Shown here piece after piece: positions 55,001 to 62,600 of a stretch of DNA of 64,000 nt (position 1 is the stretch's first letter; each line of letters starts with the position of its first letter). Source of the DNA: Undaria pinnatifida (Eukaryota > Sar > Phaeophyceae > Laminariales > Alariaceae); the NCBI GenBank assembly GCA_012845835.1, contig JABAKD010000025.1:2887153-2951152 (forward strand), written 5' to 3'. A program made the translations under genes and the position numbers. The notes beneath the pieces are model-generated. The model worked only from the letters and a program-made list of their open reading frames with translations, was not told the origin of the DNA and did no database searches.

Positions 55001-56689
55001 CAGAATAATCATACCACAGTACGAAACGTGACCGAACGTAAATAAGCAAGAGCAGTCGTCGTCGAAGCAGCAGCAGCAGCAAGCAGCAGCAGCAGCAGAC
55101 AACGCATCTTGGCGGATCGCAGCCCCTGCTGACAGTGCCACCGCCCCAGTTGTGGGCTTGCTGCCGGAGGCGGCCTAGCTAGGCTGCTTGCCGGGGCCGG
55201 AGACTGCATAGATAACTAGCTCCCTCATCGGGTCGCTCGTCGGGTGGACCCGGTGGTCAGGCGCTATGGGCGTGCCTAATTGCCCATGCGTGGATTGCGG
55301 TCTCTCTCATTTTCCGCGCGCACACCACATAATAATGCTGCAAACTATGCCGGCAAAAAAAACAAGGAGCACGACAATGTGGGAAATGTACGAGGGATCA
55401 AGGACCAACCAACCGACTGAGGTATACATGCTTTGACCCGTGACTTTTCGACTTTGATCCGTGAGAAATGTCACGGGTCAAGTCGACCTGACCCGCATGA
55501 AACCCGCATCTCGCGGGTCGCCCGGATTGTGTCGGGTCGGGTCGGGTCGGGTCAGGAAGTGTTTGGAATATCGCGGGTCGGGTCGGGTCGGGTCAGGAGG
55601 TGTTTGGAATGTCGCGGGTCGGGTCGAGTCGGGTCAGGAGGTTTTCAAAAACCCGCGGGTCGGGTCGGGTCGGGTCAGGTCAAGACGTCTCGAAATTCTC
55701 GCGGGTCGGGTCGGGTCAGGTCAAGACGTCTCGAAATTCTCGCGGGTCGGGTCGGGTCAGGTCAAGACGTCTCGAAATTCTCGCGGGTCGGGTCGGGTCG
55801 GGTCAAGACGTCTCGAAATTCTCACGGGTCGGATCGGGTCAGCTGACCCGGCCCGACCCGACCCACCCTCCGAGATTTGACCTGAAAAAACTTGAAAATT
55901 CCAAGACAGTCAGTCAGCTTATATCTGTCACCCAAGTATTGCTGCGGAGGGCGGCTGTTACTAATAACCGGGCATAAATCAGGCAGTATTGTTAATTAGA
56001 TGATGTAGTAATAGCTGACAAGACCAGTCAACTCACGGCGGAGAGAGGTTGTGTGGTTGTTCGTAATATCGGGCAAAAATCAGGCAGTTTTGTGAATTAG
56101 ACGATGAGGTAATATCTAGCCGTCAAGACCAGGCGACTCACAGCTGACAATAACAGGGCATAAATCGGGCAGCTATTTTAATTGAACCATCTTGTAGTAA
56201 CTACTTGAATAGCGGGTAAGTCCAGCGAACTCACAGCCCTTCTAATATGAGGATGCTACTATTACTCCCTAAGCTCATGCTGCTGCCCCACACGGGGTTT
56301 CGACTTGATGAGGAGGCGTGTTCGCATACGGTGTCCACATATATACGAGCCTCGAAAGGGATAGAATCGAATGTTAGGACGGAACTAGCCTTGTCCTCAA
56401 GGATGCCGCGCTCCGCGAAGTCAGTAAGGTCATCCTCTTGCCCGACAGGGATTTCGACTATGTGAGTAGGCGTGTTGGCACATGGTATCCACACATACTA
56501 AGACCCTAAAAGGAATAAAATTATCGAATATCATACTACAGTAGGATGGAACTAGCCTTGTCGACAAGGATGCCGCCTTTCGTAAGCTCGTGCTGCTGCC
56601 CCACAGGTTTGATGAACCCCACGTTCTTGAAGCGCTTCCGCAGCCCGGAGATTATGCCAAGGCTGGCCGTCGTTTTGCCGACGTGTTGC
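33904..56689 (-). CDS. BioD-like P-loop / DRTGG-domain protein (phosphotransacetylase N-terminal type), both ends missing
   Basis: Seven exons: 56689-56557, 53616-53467, 51277-51191, 36995-36861, 35855-35800, 35573-35413, 34022-33904; about 280 codons, all in phase. Order: QHVGKTTASLGIISGLRKRF (Walker A), GFIKPVGQ, VDK|DVSLMKEFFGL, MSPVLIPSGYTRDYIDGKI, VVVLEGTGHTAVGSVVDLNN, ADMILVANGGLGSAYDELEL, GVKGVVLNK|VVPEK, VPLLAVVPDEPYLARP and the DRTGG half with RNDIVLGFLAHAKK. These are family hallmarks of the AAA_26/DRTGG region fused to phosphate acetyltransferase in bacteria and present alone in cyanobacteria and algae; the biochemical role of the stand-alone form is unclear. The first exon and the last 50 or so residues were not found. 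The gene spans over 22 kb, and two introns appear to be GC-AG. Confidence 0.8.
34440..35215. repeat. CAC/AAC-rich compound microsatellite
   Basis: Long tract of CACCAACACCAACACCACC with an internal near-exact duplication of ATTACTGCCACCGCCAACAA (34585 and 34656). It lies in the intron between the 35413 and 34022 exons. The His/Asn/Thr frames and the complementary Val/Trp/Cys frames are low-complexity artefacts. Confidence 0.93.
35003..35135 (-). pseudogene. Two decayed copies of the 3' edge of the 35413-35573 exon
   Basis: The complement of 35003-35033 reads TTCATGGCTGCCACGGGTGA and that of 35106-35132 ends CATGCCTTCTACCGGAGAGT CAAGT. The real edge is CTCATGGCGGCTACAGGTGA GTCAAGT. One copy keeps a GT donor; the other has lost it. 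Confidence 0.65.
35413..35573 (-). CDS. BioD-like gene, exon joining the P-loop and DRTGG halves
   Basis: Acceptor TGGCCGCAG|T TGG AAC and donor GCTACAG|GTGAGT; one base, 53 codons, one base. Encodes WNVPLLAVVPDEPYLARPAL, IDLEKIFKTKLLAGFGNRRH and HYSVRHTLMAAT. The 3' edge has two decayed copies at 35003-35135. Confidence 0.88.
35800..35855 (-). CDS. BioD-like gene, short exon VVPEKLDMLTEYFGKLLK
   Basis: Acceptor CTGCGAAG|GTG GTG CCT, preceded by (CAG/CTG)-rich sequence, and donor AAGAG|GTACGA; 18 codons plus two bases. Continues VLNK into VVPEKLDMLTEYFGKLLK, as in the family. Confidence 0.82.
36661..36731 (-). pseudogene. Decayed copy of the 3' half of the 36861-36995 exon
   Basis: The complement encodes a remnant close to CEKYGIGVKGVVLNK (reads CEKHGIKAKGVVLAK) followed by AAG|GTTTGT in place of AAG|GTATAT, with an in-frame TAA near its start. 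It lies about 200 bp downstream of the true exon. Confidence 0.85.
36861..36995 (-). CDS. BioD-like gene, ANGGLGSAYDE exon
   Basis: Acceptor ATGAAACAG|GTA GCC and donor AATAAG|GTATAT; 45 codons. Encodes VAKALNADMILVANGGLGSA, YDELELNRGICEKYGIGVKG and VVLNK. A decayed copy of its 3' half and donor lies at 36661-36731. Confidence 0.88.
37545..37735. repeat. GGGTCGGGTC-family minisatellite, reverse orientation
   Basis: CTGACCCGGCTCCCGACTCG, CCTCCTGACCCGGGCCGCGA and CCCCTTGACCCGACCCTCGG with 20-25 bp spacers. Same family as 54190-54560 and 55485-55860. The long A/C-rich tract at 36000-36660 before it holds no gene. Confidence 0.75.
38185..38262. repeat. 18 bp tandem repeat (TCATCAGCTCAGCTTGGT)
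   Basis: Four head-to-tail copies with a degenerate end. Nothing coding around it. Confidence 0.9.
38565..38842 (-). mobile_element. SINE copy C
   Basis: Reverse orientation of the family: tail first (CTAGACAAGCCGTGGTCACA), then GAACTCACGCTCTCGCGCTT, GTGCACAAGACAAAGTCCCT and the tRNA-like head (CGAACTCACGAAACTGA-type sequence, degenerate B box, ACCAGGCTCGAGGACAAC). Confidence 0.8.
39172..39242 (-). tRNA. tRNA-Met (CAT), initiator-like
   Basis: A 71-nt cloverleaf: acceptor TGGCATG/CATGCCA, D arm GCGC-AGAGGTA-GCGT, anticodon arm CGAGG-CTCATAA-CCTCG (anticodon CAT), variable AGGAC, T arm CCAGG-ATCGAAA-CCTGG. The A at the first T-loop position (ATCGAAA) and the TGGCGCAG start are typical of eukaryotic initiator tRNA-Met, and the first pair would be T-A. 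A run of eight or more T follows directly on the minus strand (Pol III terminator). A TATATAA box lies about 30 bp upstream. It lies in the 14.2 kb intron of the BioD-like gene, on the same strand. Confidence 0.85.
39385..39540 (-). pseudogene. Duplicate of the 5' third of the tRNA-Met with upstream flank
   Basis: GCTATCTCTGCGCCACATGC followed by CAGCCTTGAACACAGAGG repeats the tRNA 5' end and flank at 39221-39330 (GCTACCTCTGCGCCACATGC, CAACCATGAACACAGAGG) for about 110 bp. The anticodon and T arms are absent, so it cannot make tRNA, but the TATA-like flank (CCATAAAAAG) is partly kept. Confidence 0.85.
39957..40242 (+). mobile_element. SINE copy A, tRNA-derived
   Basis: The head has a tRNA-like promoter: GGTGGCGTATCAGG (A box) and GAGTTCGAGCCCCGCC (B box). 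The body has GTATAGATTCGTTGGGACTT, GCGAGAGCGTGAGTTAGCAA, CGACGAGCAGTGGG, ATTGAAGGCAAG and a 3' CTTGTCCAGAAGCTGG. Copy B follows head to tail, and four more copies occur in the window. Confidence 0.8.
40247..40545 (+). mobile_element. SINE copy B, tRNA-derived
   Basis: Nearly identical to copy A from ATCAGGTTATCCTCGAGCCT to the CTTGTCCAGAAGCTGG end, finishing in an A-rich tail at 40528-40545. The tandem arrangement suggests insertion next to, or unequal duplication of, copy A. Confidence 0.8.
40960..41075. repeat. Two-copy poly-T / GGATCC / AAGCTT repeat
   Basis: Two units of a T run of about 20, ATCCTCCxGxGGATxxGG and AAAAGCTTxAGCTC. The run resembles a Pol III stop context, but no promoter was seen. 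The stretch 41080-42240 holds short unrelated frames that I could not assign. Confidence 0.7.
42298..42690 (+). repeat. Left subterminal array of the hAT element
   Basis: About eight units of TGAGCTATAGxCGATAGCTCA plus TCTGCACATGTTTTxxAxxCT, with GAGCTATAG/CTATAGCTC-like dyads. The palindromic AGCTC core could be a transposase-binding site. Same orientation as the right array. Confidence 0.85.
42972..43433 (+). CDS. hAT transposase C-terminal dimerisation domain fragment
   Basis: A 153-residue frame from ATG 42972. Residues about 33-80 read SVPASSAVLERDFSTVARLI, then SLRSLSAAYAEMVMFLNGNI, the hAT dimerisation signature (P-x-S-S-x-x-x-E-R-x-F-S, later R-x-x-L and F-L-x-x-N). Real transposases are several hundred residues with an RNase H-like core before this part, which is missing here. 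The remainder is an Ala/Gly/Glu repeat (GEAGFAGEAG-type). It may be a relic or a domesticated short protein; no evidence of expression. Confidence 0.75.
   Translation: MATTRGSSSNGVRSVPRRRQSMWIMKTTTKPRLSVPASSAVLERDFSTVARLITGSLRSLSAAYAEMVMFLNGNIDHIPIEMPALSTEQALPAVPRRLSNPTAEVAALSAGEAGFAGEAGVDAARDEYAGEAESSGEEGVNAGYGDSAGEGSG
43955..44590 (+). repeat. Right subterminal array of the hAT element
   Basis: About fourteen units of the same 45 bp repeat as the left array, with a higher-order duplication: the segment GATCTGCACATGTTTTCAAT with its neighbours recurs at 44321 and 44490. The protein-like frame on the other strand (KTCADELSPIAQAL units) is repeat-encoded. Confidence 0.88.
45280..45700 (-). 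repeat. Dispersed repeat, family R2, copy 2 (internally duplicated)
   Basis: The reverse complement contains GAGATCGAAGATGTTGTCGA, ATACTCCGATCGCGCGTATT, GTCGGCGACTCCCCTTGGAA and GGGTCAACAGGGTGATGTTA. The 5' portion is repeated at 45290-45400. ATAAACAAGGTTCCCCTTT at 45386 is shared with 39355. Confidence 0.8.
46789..48247. mobile_element. Long-arm fold-back (inverted-repeat) element, possibly Mutator-like
   Basis: Left arm 46789-47411 and right arm 47625-48247 are nearly perfect reverse complements, separated by a loop of about 213 nt. The outer ends are GGGGAGTGATAATCTCGCAG. The flanks TTCGAGCGC (left) and TTCGAGAGCGC (right) look like a 9-bp target duplication with a 2-bp change. Long terminal inverted repeats with 9-bp duplications suggest a non-autonomous Mutator-like element. 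The similar proteins readable on both strands of the arms are a symmetry artefact. Confidence 0.85.
49040..51110. repeat. ATCGATACCTATTG-rich degenerate satellite
   Basis: About 2 kb packed with ATCGATACC, CGATCGATA and CAATAGG/CCTATTG words at irregular 20-60 bp spacing, e.g. TGTCTATCGATACCTATT and AACAATAGGTTCAG. It ends just before the EGTGH exon of the BioD-like gene. No coding region. Confidence 0.85.
51191..51277 (-). CDS. BioD-like gene, EGTGH exon
   Basis: Acceptor CTCCGTGCAG|CAC GTT and donor GCTCAG|GTAAAT; 29 codons. Encodes HVLDASDVVVLEGTGHTAVG and SVVDLNNAQ, the Walker B-like E-G-T-G-H motif of the family. The following intron is about 14.2 kb. Confidence 0.88.
52858..53062 (+). 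repeat. Dispersed repeat, family R2, copy 3
   Basis: Aligns with 10033-10262 from CATTCCAGTTGTGAGATCGA to AACTATAAAACCCGTTTTTG, with internal deletions. It is followed by an (AT)n tract at 53083-53100. 51430-52850 shows no supportable feature. Confidence 0.8.
53467..53616 (-). CDS. BioD-like gene, exon 2 of those seen
   Basis: Acceptor GGCGAGCAG|GAT GTG AGC and end TTC CAG|GCGAGC, a second apparent GC donor; 50 codons. Encodes DVSLMKEFFGLECRYEDMSP, VLIPSGYTRDYIDGKI and TAGEQLKDVRTSFQ. Joining to HVLDASDVVVLEGTGH at 51277 keeps phase and family spacing. Confidence 0.8.
54190..54560. repeat. GGGTCGGGTCGGGTC minisatellite, array 1
   Basis: Units of about 48 bp: TCGCGGGTCGGGTCGGGTC, then AAGAGGTTTCAAAATC. 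The repeated GGG/GGGTC pattern could form G-quadruplexes on the plus strand. All frames encode simple repeats. Confidence 0.9.
54780..55213 (-). repeat. Tandem duplication of about 240 bp with parallel open frames
   Basis: Two copies (54780-54973, 55020-55213) share AATGTGACCxAACGTAAA, GTCGTCGAAGCA, a CAGCAG tract, CGGATCGCAGCCC and GGCCGGAGACTGCATAG. On the minus strand both keep the same frame (MQSPAxASSLA, QLGRWxCQ, GLRSAxxRxLLL, TTTALA, VTFRT) with a 3-nt length difference. It lies between the first two exons seen of the BioD-like gene. Confidence 0.8.
55485..55860. repeat. GGGTCGGGTCGGGTC minisatellite, array 2
   Basis: About eight units of TCGCGGGTCGGGTCGGGTCA plus GGAxGTGTTTGGAATA or AGACGTCTCGAAATTC. 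Array 1 uses the spacer TTTCAAAAT, so the two arrays have homogenised separately. Confidence 0.9.
56230..56475 (-). pseudogene. Two decayed tandem copies of the P-loop exon 3' edge
   Basis: Copy 1 (about 56321-56475) reads on the minus strand EIPVGQEDDLTD, RGILEDKASS, against KPVGQQHELTK, GGILVDKASS of the true exon, and keeps AAG|GCTAGT. Copy 2 (about 56230-56320) keeps CGTGTGGGGCAGCAGCATGAGCT. The unit (about 160 bp) also includes intron sequence GTGTGGAxACC and CACGCCTxCTCA. Confidence 0.85.
56557..56689 (-). CDS. BioD-like gene, P-loop exon
   Basis: Acceptor CCCCGCAG|G CAA CAC GTC, directly after the (CCCT)n tract; one base plus 44 codons ending GTCGACAAG. Only a GC donor (AAG|GCTAGT) gives the family sequence VDKDVSLMKEFFGL when joined to 53616. 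Two decayed copies of its 3' edge lie downstream (56230-56475). Confidence 0.8.
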
Positions 56690-56715
56690 CTGCGGGGGGG
56701 GGGGGGGGAGGAGAA

Positions 56716-56940
56716 ATAGGGAGGGAGGGAGGGAGGGAGGGAGGGAGGGAGGGAGGGAGGGAGGGAGGGAGGGAGGGAGGGAGGGAGGGAGGGAGGGAGG
56801 GAGGGAGGGAGGGAGGGAGGGAGGGAGGGAGGGAGGGAGGGAGGGAGGGAGGGAGGGAGGGAGGGAGGGAGGGAGGGAGGGAGGGAGGGAGGGAGGGAGG
56901 GAGGGAGGGAGGGAGGGAGGGAGGGAAGGAGGGACGGAGG
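56716..56940. repeat. (GGGA)n microsatellite
   Basis: About 225 bp of nearly pure GGGA (CCCT on the coding strand of the BioD-like gene), starting 27 bp from the acceptor of the P-loop exon, where it acts as a giant polypyrimidine tract. Confidence 0.97.
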
Positions 56941-57834
56941 GAGGGGGGAGCGGAGATTGGAAGCCCTATCGTGGCAGTGATCATTAGACCACCGCGCTTT
57001 AATGAGGGTTTTGAAGCGGGGGAAACCAAGCGACCGATGCTCCAAAGAATTGTGTTCCTATTCGCCTCAGAAGTAGAGTAAAACACAAGAAACACAGAAA
57101 AAAACGTTTGGTGGTCCAGTTTGTTTGTTTTTCTTCCAAAACTAAAGTCTTTCTGTACATGCCAGGTAGTCTCTTATGTCTGTCGCCGAGTTGAAACTCA
57201 CATTCCACGGCGCACACTCAACCGATCGCGATTAGCCCGGGGTCGGGCGAACGAGTAAGATAGGGAGAAGAAAGAAGCTCTCGCCGGTTTCACGTCGCGT
57301 AGTCGAGAGTTCGTAGAGGGGGCTCGATTTGCGTGGATGTTGCATGGGGTCGGCTTGGCCTAATGCAGTTGTGTGAGGAAATTGCTACCGTGCACACGGA
57401 CTGAAACGTTTTCAATACCTCCACTCTTGTAGCGTATATTATGCAACTCGTATAAAAAGTGTATACAGCAGTAAAGCAATCTTTGTATCCAGAGCCATGA
57501 TATCTATTAATAGAGTGTGCATATACCACTATGTATCAGGATTGCAGCGTTACCGGTAGTACACACAATCTGCTGCCGCAGCGTGTGCGAATTGCGAATG
57601 TACCGCCCACGTGGAAATCGCGAAACTGCGTAATTGCCCGGACTAACGAAATGCGTACGACAGCAGTGTTGTTTTCATTCATCGCAGCACTCGTATTGAT
57701 TGTATTCGCCAGAGCAGGGGGGAGAGAGAGGTTTGGTTTGGGTACAGCCGATAATTCGAAAAAGCATCCGGAGTCCGGAGACCGCAGTACAGCAGACCGG
57801 GCTCCGGTGCTTTCGGTTTCCTTTTCTGTTTTAG

Positions 57835-58065
57835 ATCACTTCTGCTTTCCGACTTCTGGACAAGCCGTGATCACGTGGTCACAGGTGTCGGTCGTCCCCT
57901 CTCCCCCCCTCTATTAATAGTAAAAGTGTCTTCATTTTCATCGCGCAGAAGGCTCAGCATTCCCAACGCTCGTCGATTTTCATCGGGTTTTGCTAACTCA
58001 AGCTCTCGCGCTTTCCGCGAGTGCATTATTGCTAAAAAAAAAAAAGTCCCTGGTACCGAGTAGCT
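57835..58065 (-). mobile_element. SINE copy D
   Basis: Reverse orientation: TTCTGGACAAGCCGTGATCA at the tail, CTTCATTTTCATCGCGCAGA, CTAACTCAAGCTCTCGCGCT, then AAAAAAAAAAAAGTCCCTGG; truncated before the tRNA-like head. The surrounding 56950-59500 has no confirmed exon; the missing first exon of the BioD-like gene may lie here. Confidence 0.7.
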
Positions 58066-59501
58066 ACGGGGTTGACCCACTAGAACTCGTAGTCCATCGG
58101 GGCGCCGACTACGATTGTATGAAAATGCCCATCATTAGCGATCACGTTTTTACGTAGTGGTCCCTCCGTAATGCCGGTATGTGCCAGGCGGAAAGACCGG
58201 CATTGTAGCGGCAACCGGCACTACTTCGCATACTGACACTATTATACTCGTTGTTCCCAAATGTACATGTGACAAGCGATTTCACTCGTGGCGGGCAACT
58301 TGCACTACTTACTCAACCGGCATTGCTGTACGAAAAGGGACCGCTGCTGCTGTGGTACACAGCGGCCATTGCCCATACCGCTTTAGCCCATAACAGGTAC
58401 ACCAGGCATAGTCCAGAGAGTTGGAGTTGTAAAAACCGGTATGGAAACACAACAAGGTGACTGCGACGGTAACTACTTTGTATCCGCTCGGGCTGAAACT
58501 CTGCCGTGCTGAAACATGTCCGGAACACGTGATACAGCAGAGGTCGGGCAACATGTTATGGTATCAGACAATGCTCGCATCCATTGAGGGCTTGCAATAT
58601 TGCAACTGCGTGAGGAAGCAGGAAACAATCACATGGCCGGCGTATCGCTGAGCAGTGATCAGCGCCGGTGGTGCCAATGCTTCACATGCGTGTGCTTGGC
58701 TTACAGATATTCTGACATTCCAGGAGAGTGCTTGAAGATGAGTACCTGTAGCGCGCCGCCGTTCACCTCATCATGATTGCAACTTTGGCACACAGAGGTG
58801 CATCGCACTCCTCGGTTCTAAAAATCATTTTTGAGTTGTTTCTATACAGAGCAGTGTGTGAGGCAACTTCGACTAGACACTGGGACTGCCGATCGGTTCA
58901 TGTCAACATGTTGCGATGTGCTGTAAGCAGCATGTGCTCATGGTGCGCTAGTATAGGAAGGGTAGACAACAGCTTGGTATGGGCCAACTACGGGTGCATG
59001 GGTGGATCGTGAGTTCTATGCCGGTCTGGAGCCTCGAGTATTACGGCCAAAACTGCACACATTTACCGCACAGCAACGTGAAACACGCTCTGGGTTGCTT
59101 AGCCGTGCTGCAAAGCATAGCGACAAAGCGAGGCGTCCGGGCGTCCTTACCTAGTGGCTGCAATGAAGAGGACTTTCTTCCCAGCATTGTTCAACGCCAT
59201 CTCTGCAGATACGGCTAGAATCTCCTCGCTTCTCCAGCTAACTTACTGGGCAGTAACACCTGCGCGGAGGAAAATTGAAGGAACAAATATCTCCGACTTT
59301 ATACCGCCTACCTAAGTGGAAACCCCTTTTCCGTTGATCATTTTTCCCTTTTCGTGTGCGAAGCCTCTACCTCTCTCAAAGCTCGCTGTACGTAGTCTCG
59401 AGGACAAGGCCACAGCAGCAGCTATCCACAACCCCGTCGGCATAGATTATTGAACGTGTACTGGGCAGAAGAGCACACGGAACGGGTTCCTGTGAACCTT
59501 G

Positions 59502-59648
59502 ATGGGCTCTCTCGGCGATGAGACGGTGGCCGCTCTTGCGGGCGTTGTGGGCTTGTGCAGGACGACCCAAGAGGATGCGGATGCCTTGCAGAGGCGCGAC
59601 GAGGCCGCCCTAGCTTTGCTCGACATCAACGACGACGAGGCCATGAAG
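59502..59648 (+). CDS. NCAPD3-like: NCAPD3-like exon 1
   Basis: ATG follows an in-frame TGA by six bases with no AG acceptor between, so it looks like the true start. Donor ATGAAG|GTGATT; 49 codons (MGSLGDETVAALAGVVGLCR, an acidic middle, LLDINDDEAMK). Joining to 61700 is phase-consistent, though an exon could be missing in the 2 kb between. Confidence 0.6.
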
Positions 59649-62600
59649 GTGATTGGGCGTCCTCACCCCCCGCCCCCTTTCGATCTGTCGGCGTGAGTCT
59701 CGCCCTGGCTGGAAACGGAGGGCGGACATAGTTGTACTCGTCGTAGATGGTCCCAACCCTCTGATCAATTTTCAAACGCACCATAATCAATGTGAGCTTG
59801 TCGGTACTACTCGTAGTCGGTACCAGGTACCTACTACACAGGGCCGATTGTCTGCAATACCAGGGGAGCACACGACGAAAATGGCGGCTTTGGGAAGGCC
59901 TTTCCATTTTGCCATAGACGGGCGTTTGCACTCTCCGCGTTGTTGAGAAAATCACCTTTGAAATTCGTTCTTGAGGTTGTGTTATCTTGCGTGTTCGTAC
60001 ACGGACGCATGCAAGGGAAGTAATAAAACATCTAGGATAAACTACAGGAAAACATTAAGAATGGGGCCGAAGAATCCGCGAAAGATGGGGGAGGGTTTTG
60101 CTGGGTGCCCCTCTCTGAAGGGGTGCATGTGATGCGATGGCAGAAGCCTCCTGGTGCGAGCTGCTTCGACGGACTGCCTCGTCGCGTGCATGCCACCAAG
60201 CCTTTGGGAGCTAAAAGCTCTAAGTAGTTCGTTGCTGTGGTGTGTGTACGTGTGTGCTATGTTGGCTTTTGTCTGTGTGAGCTGCTTTAGGTGGACAGCG
60301 TGAGTGCTGGCATGGCAGAGCCCCACCTGTATGTGACGTTGTATAGCACACCCCCTCGGACGAGTTTTGTATGCCGATTTCTCGACGACCGGTAGAGTCT
60401 AAACGCCGAGCGACACGTCTATGGAAAGGTCTGGACGACATCCTCCCAAAGTCGCCACCGTTGTTATTCGTGCCGCGCTGGTTTCGGAGGAAACCGACTC
60501 AGCATTTCATCCCAGAGGGGGTGTTACACACCGACACTAACACTGTCATATACGGTAGGCATGTCGTTTCTGTAGTGTATGTTCTTGGGCGCAAAGGAGC
60601 CTGTGGGTTCTTGCAGGCATACCGGTAAGCTTTGTGCTGTGTGTCTAGGGGTAAAATCTGCCTTCTGCCCTGGCCGTGTCCAGTTTACTGCTGCTGTGTA
60701 TGTACTGGTACCAGGCACGCGAATTGTACGAGTAGCGCTCTACTAGGTAGGCGTAATCGCGTGAGCAGATAGATTATGCCTTGCATGTGTCTGCTGCTGT
60801 GGGCGTTGTTTGTTGTACGAGCTGCATAGATATATCTGTGGGATGAGCCATCAGCGATCCCAAGGCCATCAAGGCGGTGGTGGCCGATGGGGGGCGTACG
60901 TGTAAATGTATACGATACAGCGGCATTATGGTCACGTGCAATTCCAAACTATCTTTATTTCTATGTCGGCGTCCCCGATGGAGTACGTTGTAGGTGAATC
61001 CCATTCCTGCTAACATCAAGGTCTTGGGTTCAAATCGCCGAGTATCTTCCGTAAAAATTGACGATCGGAAAGCTCGAGGGCACGAGTTAGCGAACTTCGA
61101 TGCAAAATCGACGGGCGCAAAGGGCTGAAAAGTGGGAATGGTGAACCCTAAGCACGATAGAATGAAGGCACATACCGGGGGGAGTGAAGACACCTGTGAA
61201 CACAAGACACTTGTGACCATAGCTTGTCCAGAAAGTCACTAAGAAGGGTAAAACCTCTTTCATCTTGAGCTGGAGAGTTAAAGTGATGTTTTGAAACAAA
61301 ACAAAAACAAATAAACTAGGGCAGGAGGGTTGGCTTTCGCTGCGACTCTCACTCGTGTGTAGAGCGCTTCCACCCGCCAGACAGCTAATGACCTGGTATT
61401 ATGTACTTGTGTACCCTGGAGTACGTGCAGCACCCAGACGCGACGCGTCCTTACCGAAACTTGAAACGTTGAACTTGAAACCTAAGGCAAGCATCGGCAC
61501 CGAACCACGCACCAAGCCACCGAAACGCGAAGATGAGTGCTACACTGCCCGGCGGTATCAATCTGTAAACGCATATGCGTAACCCTGCCACGAGCAGTAT
61601 CATAGTTGGTCAAGTGTGTTGACTCAATACCAAAATCGGCGACATATAATTCAGCAATTCTTATCGTGTGTGTGTCGCCTGTCGCCCGTTGTACACCAGG
61701 CGCTGACCCCATGGATCCGCTGCCTGGAAGCGTGGGCCGGACCTCAAGGAAGCCAACAACCCGACGGGCCGTGGCCAACCATGACCCAGCTGTCTACTGC
61801 TATCCTCCCATTGCCAAACTCCGACCTCCCCGCAAGACGCAATACACCTCCCCCCACGGAAACCCCTCTCCCCGCCCTCAAAGCTCTAACGATTATCCTG
61901 TTCCGAGTCATGCTCATGGGATCCGAGGTCCAGGGGTCTCCACACCGTGCCCCAGCGGCGGCGGCGTGGGCAGCCTGTCGGACGTACCTCCTCATGCTCT
62001 CGCTCCCGGGGGCTGCGGCTTACGGTGTCCTCCAGCCTGCCGTACTGGGTCTAGTGCTGACAAATATGCGTGCGTGGTGCCGAGGTTCGCCTGTGTACCG
62101 CCCTGGTGGTGGAGCCGCCTCTGCAGCGGCATCGGTGGCGGTTGAAGGGGTGGAAGCGGTAGCTAGGACAGAGGCGGGAGGGAAAAAGAAGGGCCACCAA
62201 AAGCGCAGGCGAGGAGGGGAAGCGGGCGCCGGGAGCGACTCTGAGAGCGATGAAGAAGGGGGGAGGGGAGGAGGGAGAGGGAAGAGGCGAACCGCTGCGG
62301 TGCGCGATGATGGCGAGAGGGTCAGCTCTTGTAGAGACGTGCAGGCATGCTTGCGGCTGCTGAAGGCTTGCCTGGCTTGCGTGCCATTGGCTTCTCACCA
62401 GGTGGGTTGTTGTTGTTACTGCCGTTTGTTGTTGTCGTTTTTGTATGTTGCTTTATTAAAAGTGTGTTTTGGGCGAAGGTATAGTCGTTTTATCTCGATA
62501 GACCCGCCGCTTTAACCGTCGAGTTTTGCGCACCACCCCCTGCACATCGCGCATTGAATCCCCACCCCCACTGTCGTCGCCGTTGACATTTTTTCCTTTT

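Noticed and set aside
55433-55977. Frames of about 125-140 residues with GSGRVGSG repeats
   Set aside because: Three overlapping frames are all open because of the GGGTC array, so none shows coding selection.
56536-57095. Open frames of about 150-170 residues with PSLP or GGRE repeats
   Set aside because: Encoded by the (GGGA)n microsatellite on either strand. Only the 56557-56689 portion is a true exon.
57651-57730. Signal-peptide-like start MRTTAVLFSFIAALVLIVFA
   Set aside because: The hydrophobic stretch follows a good ATG, but the frame runs into a SINE copy and shows no mature domain or exon structure.
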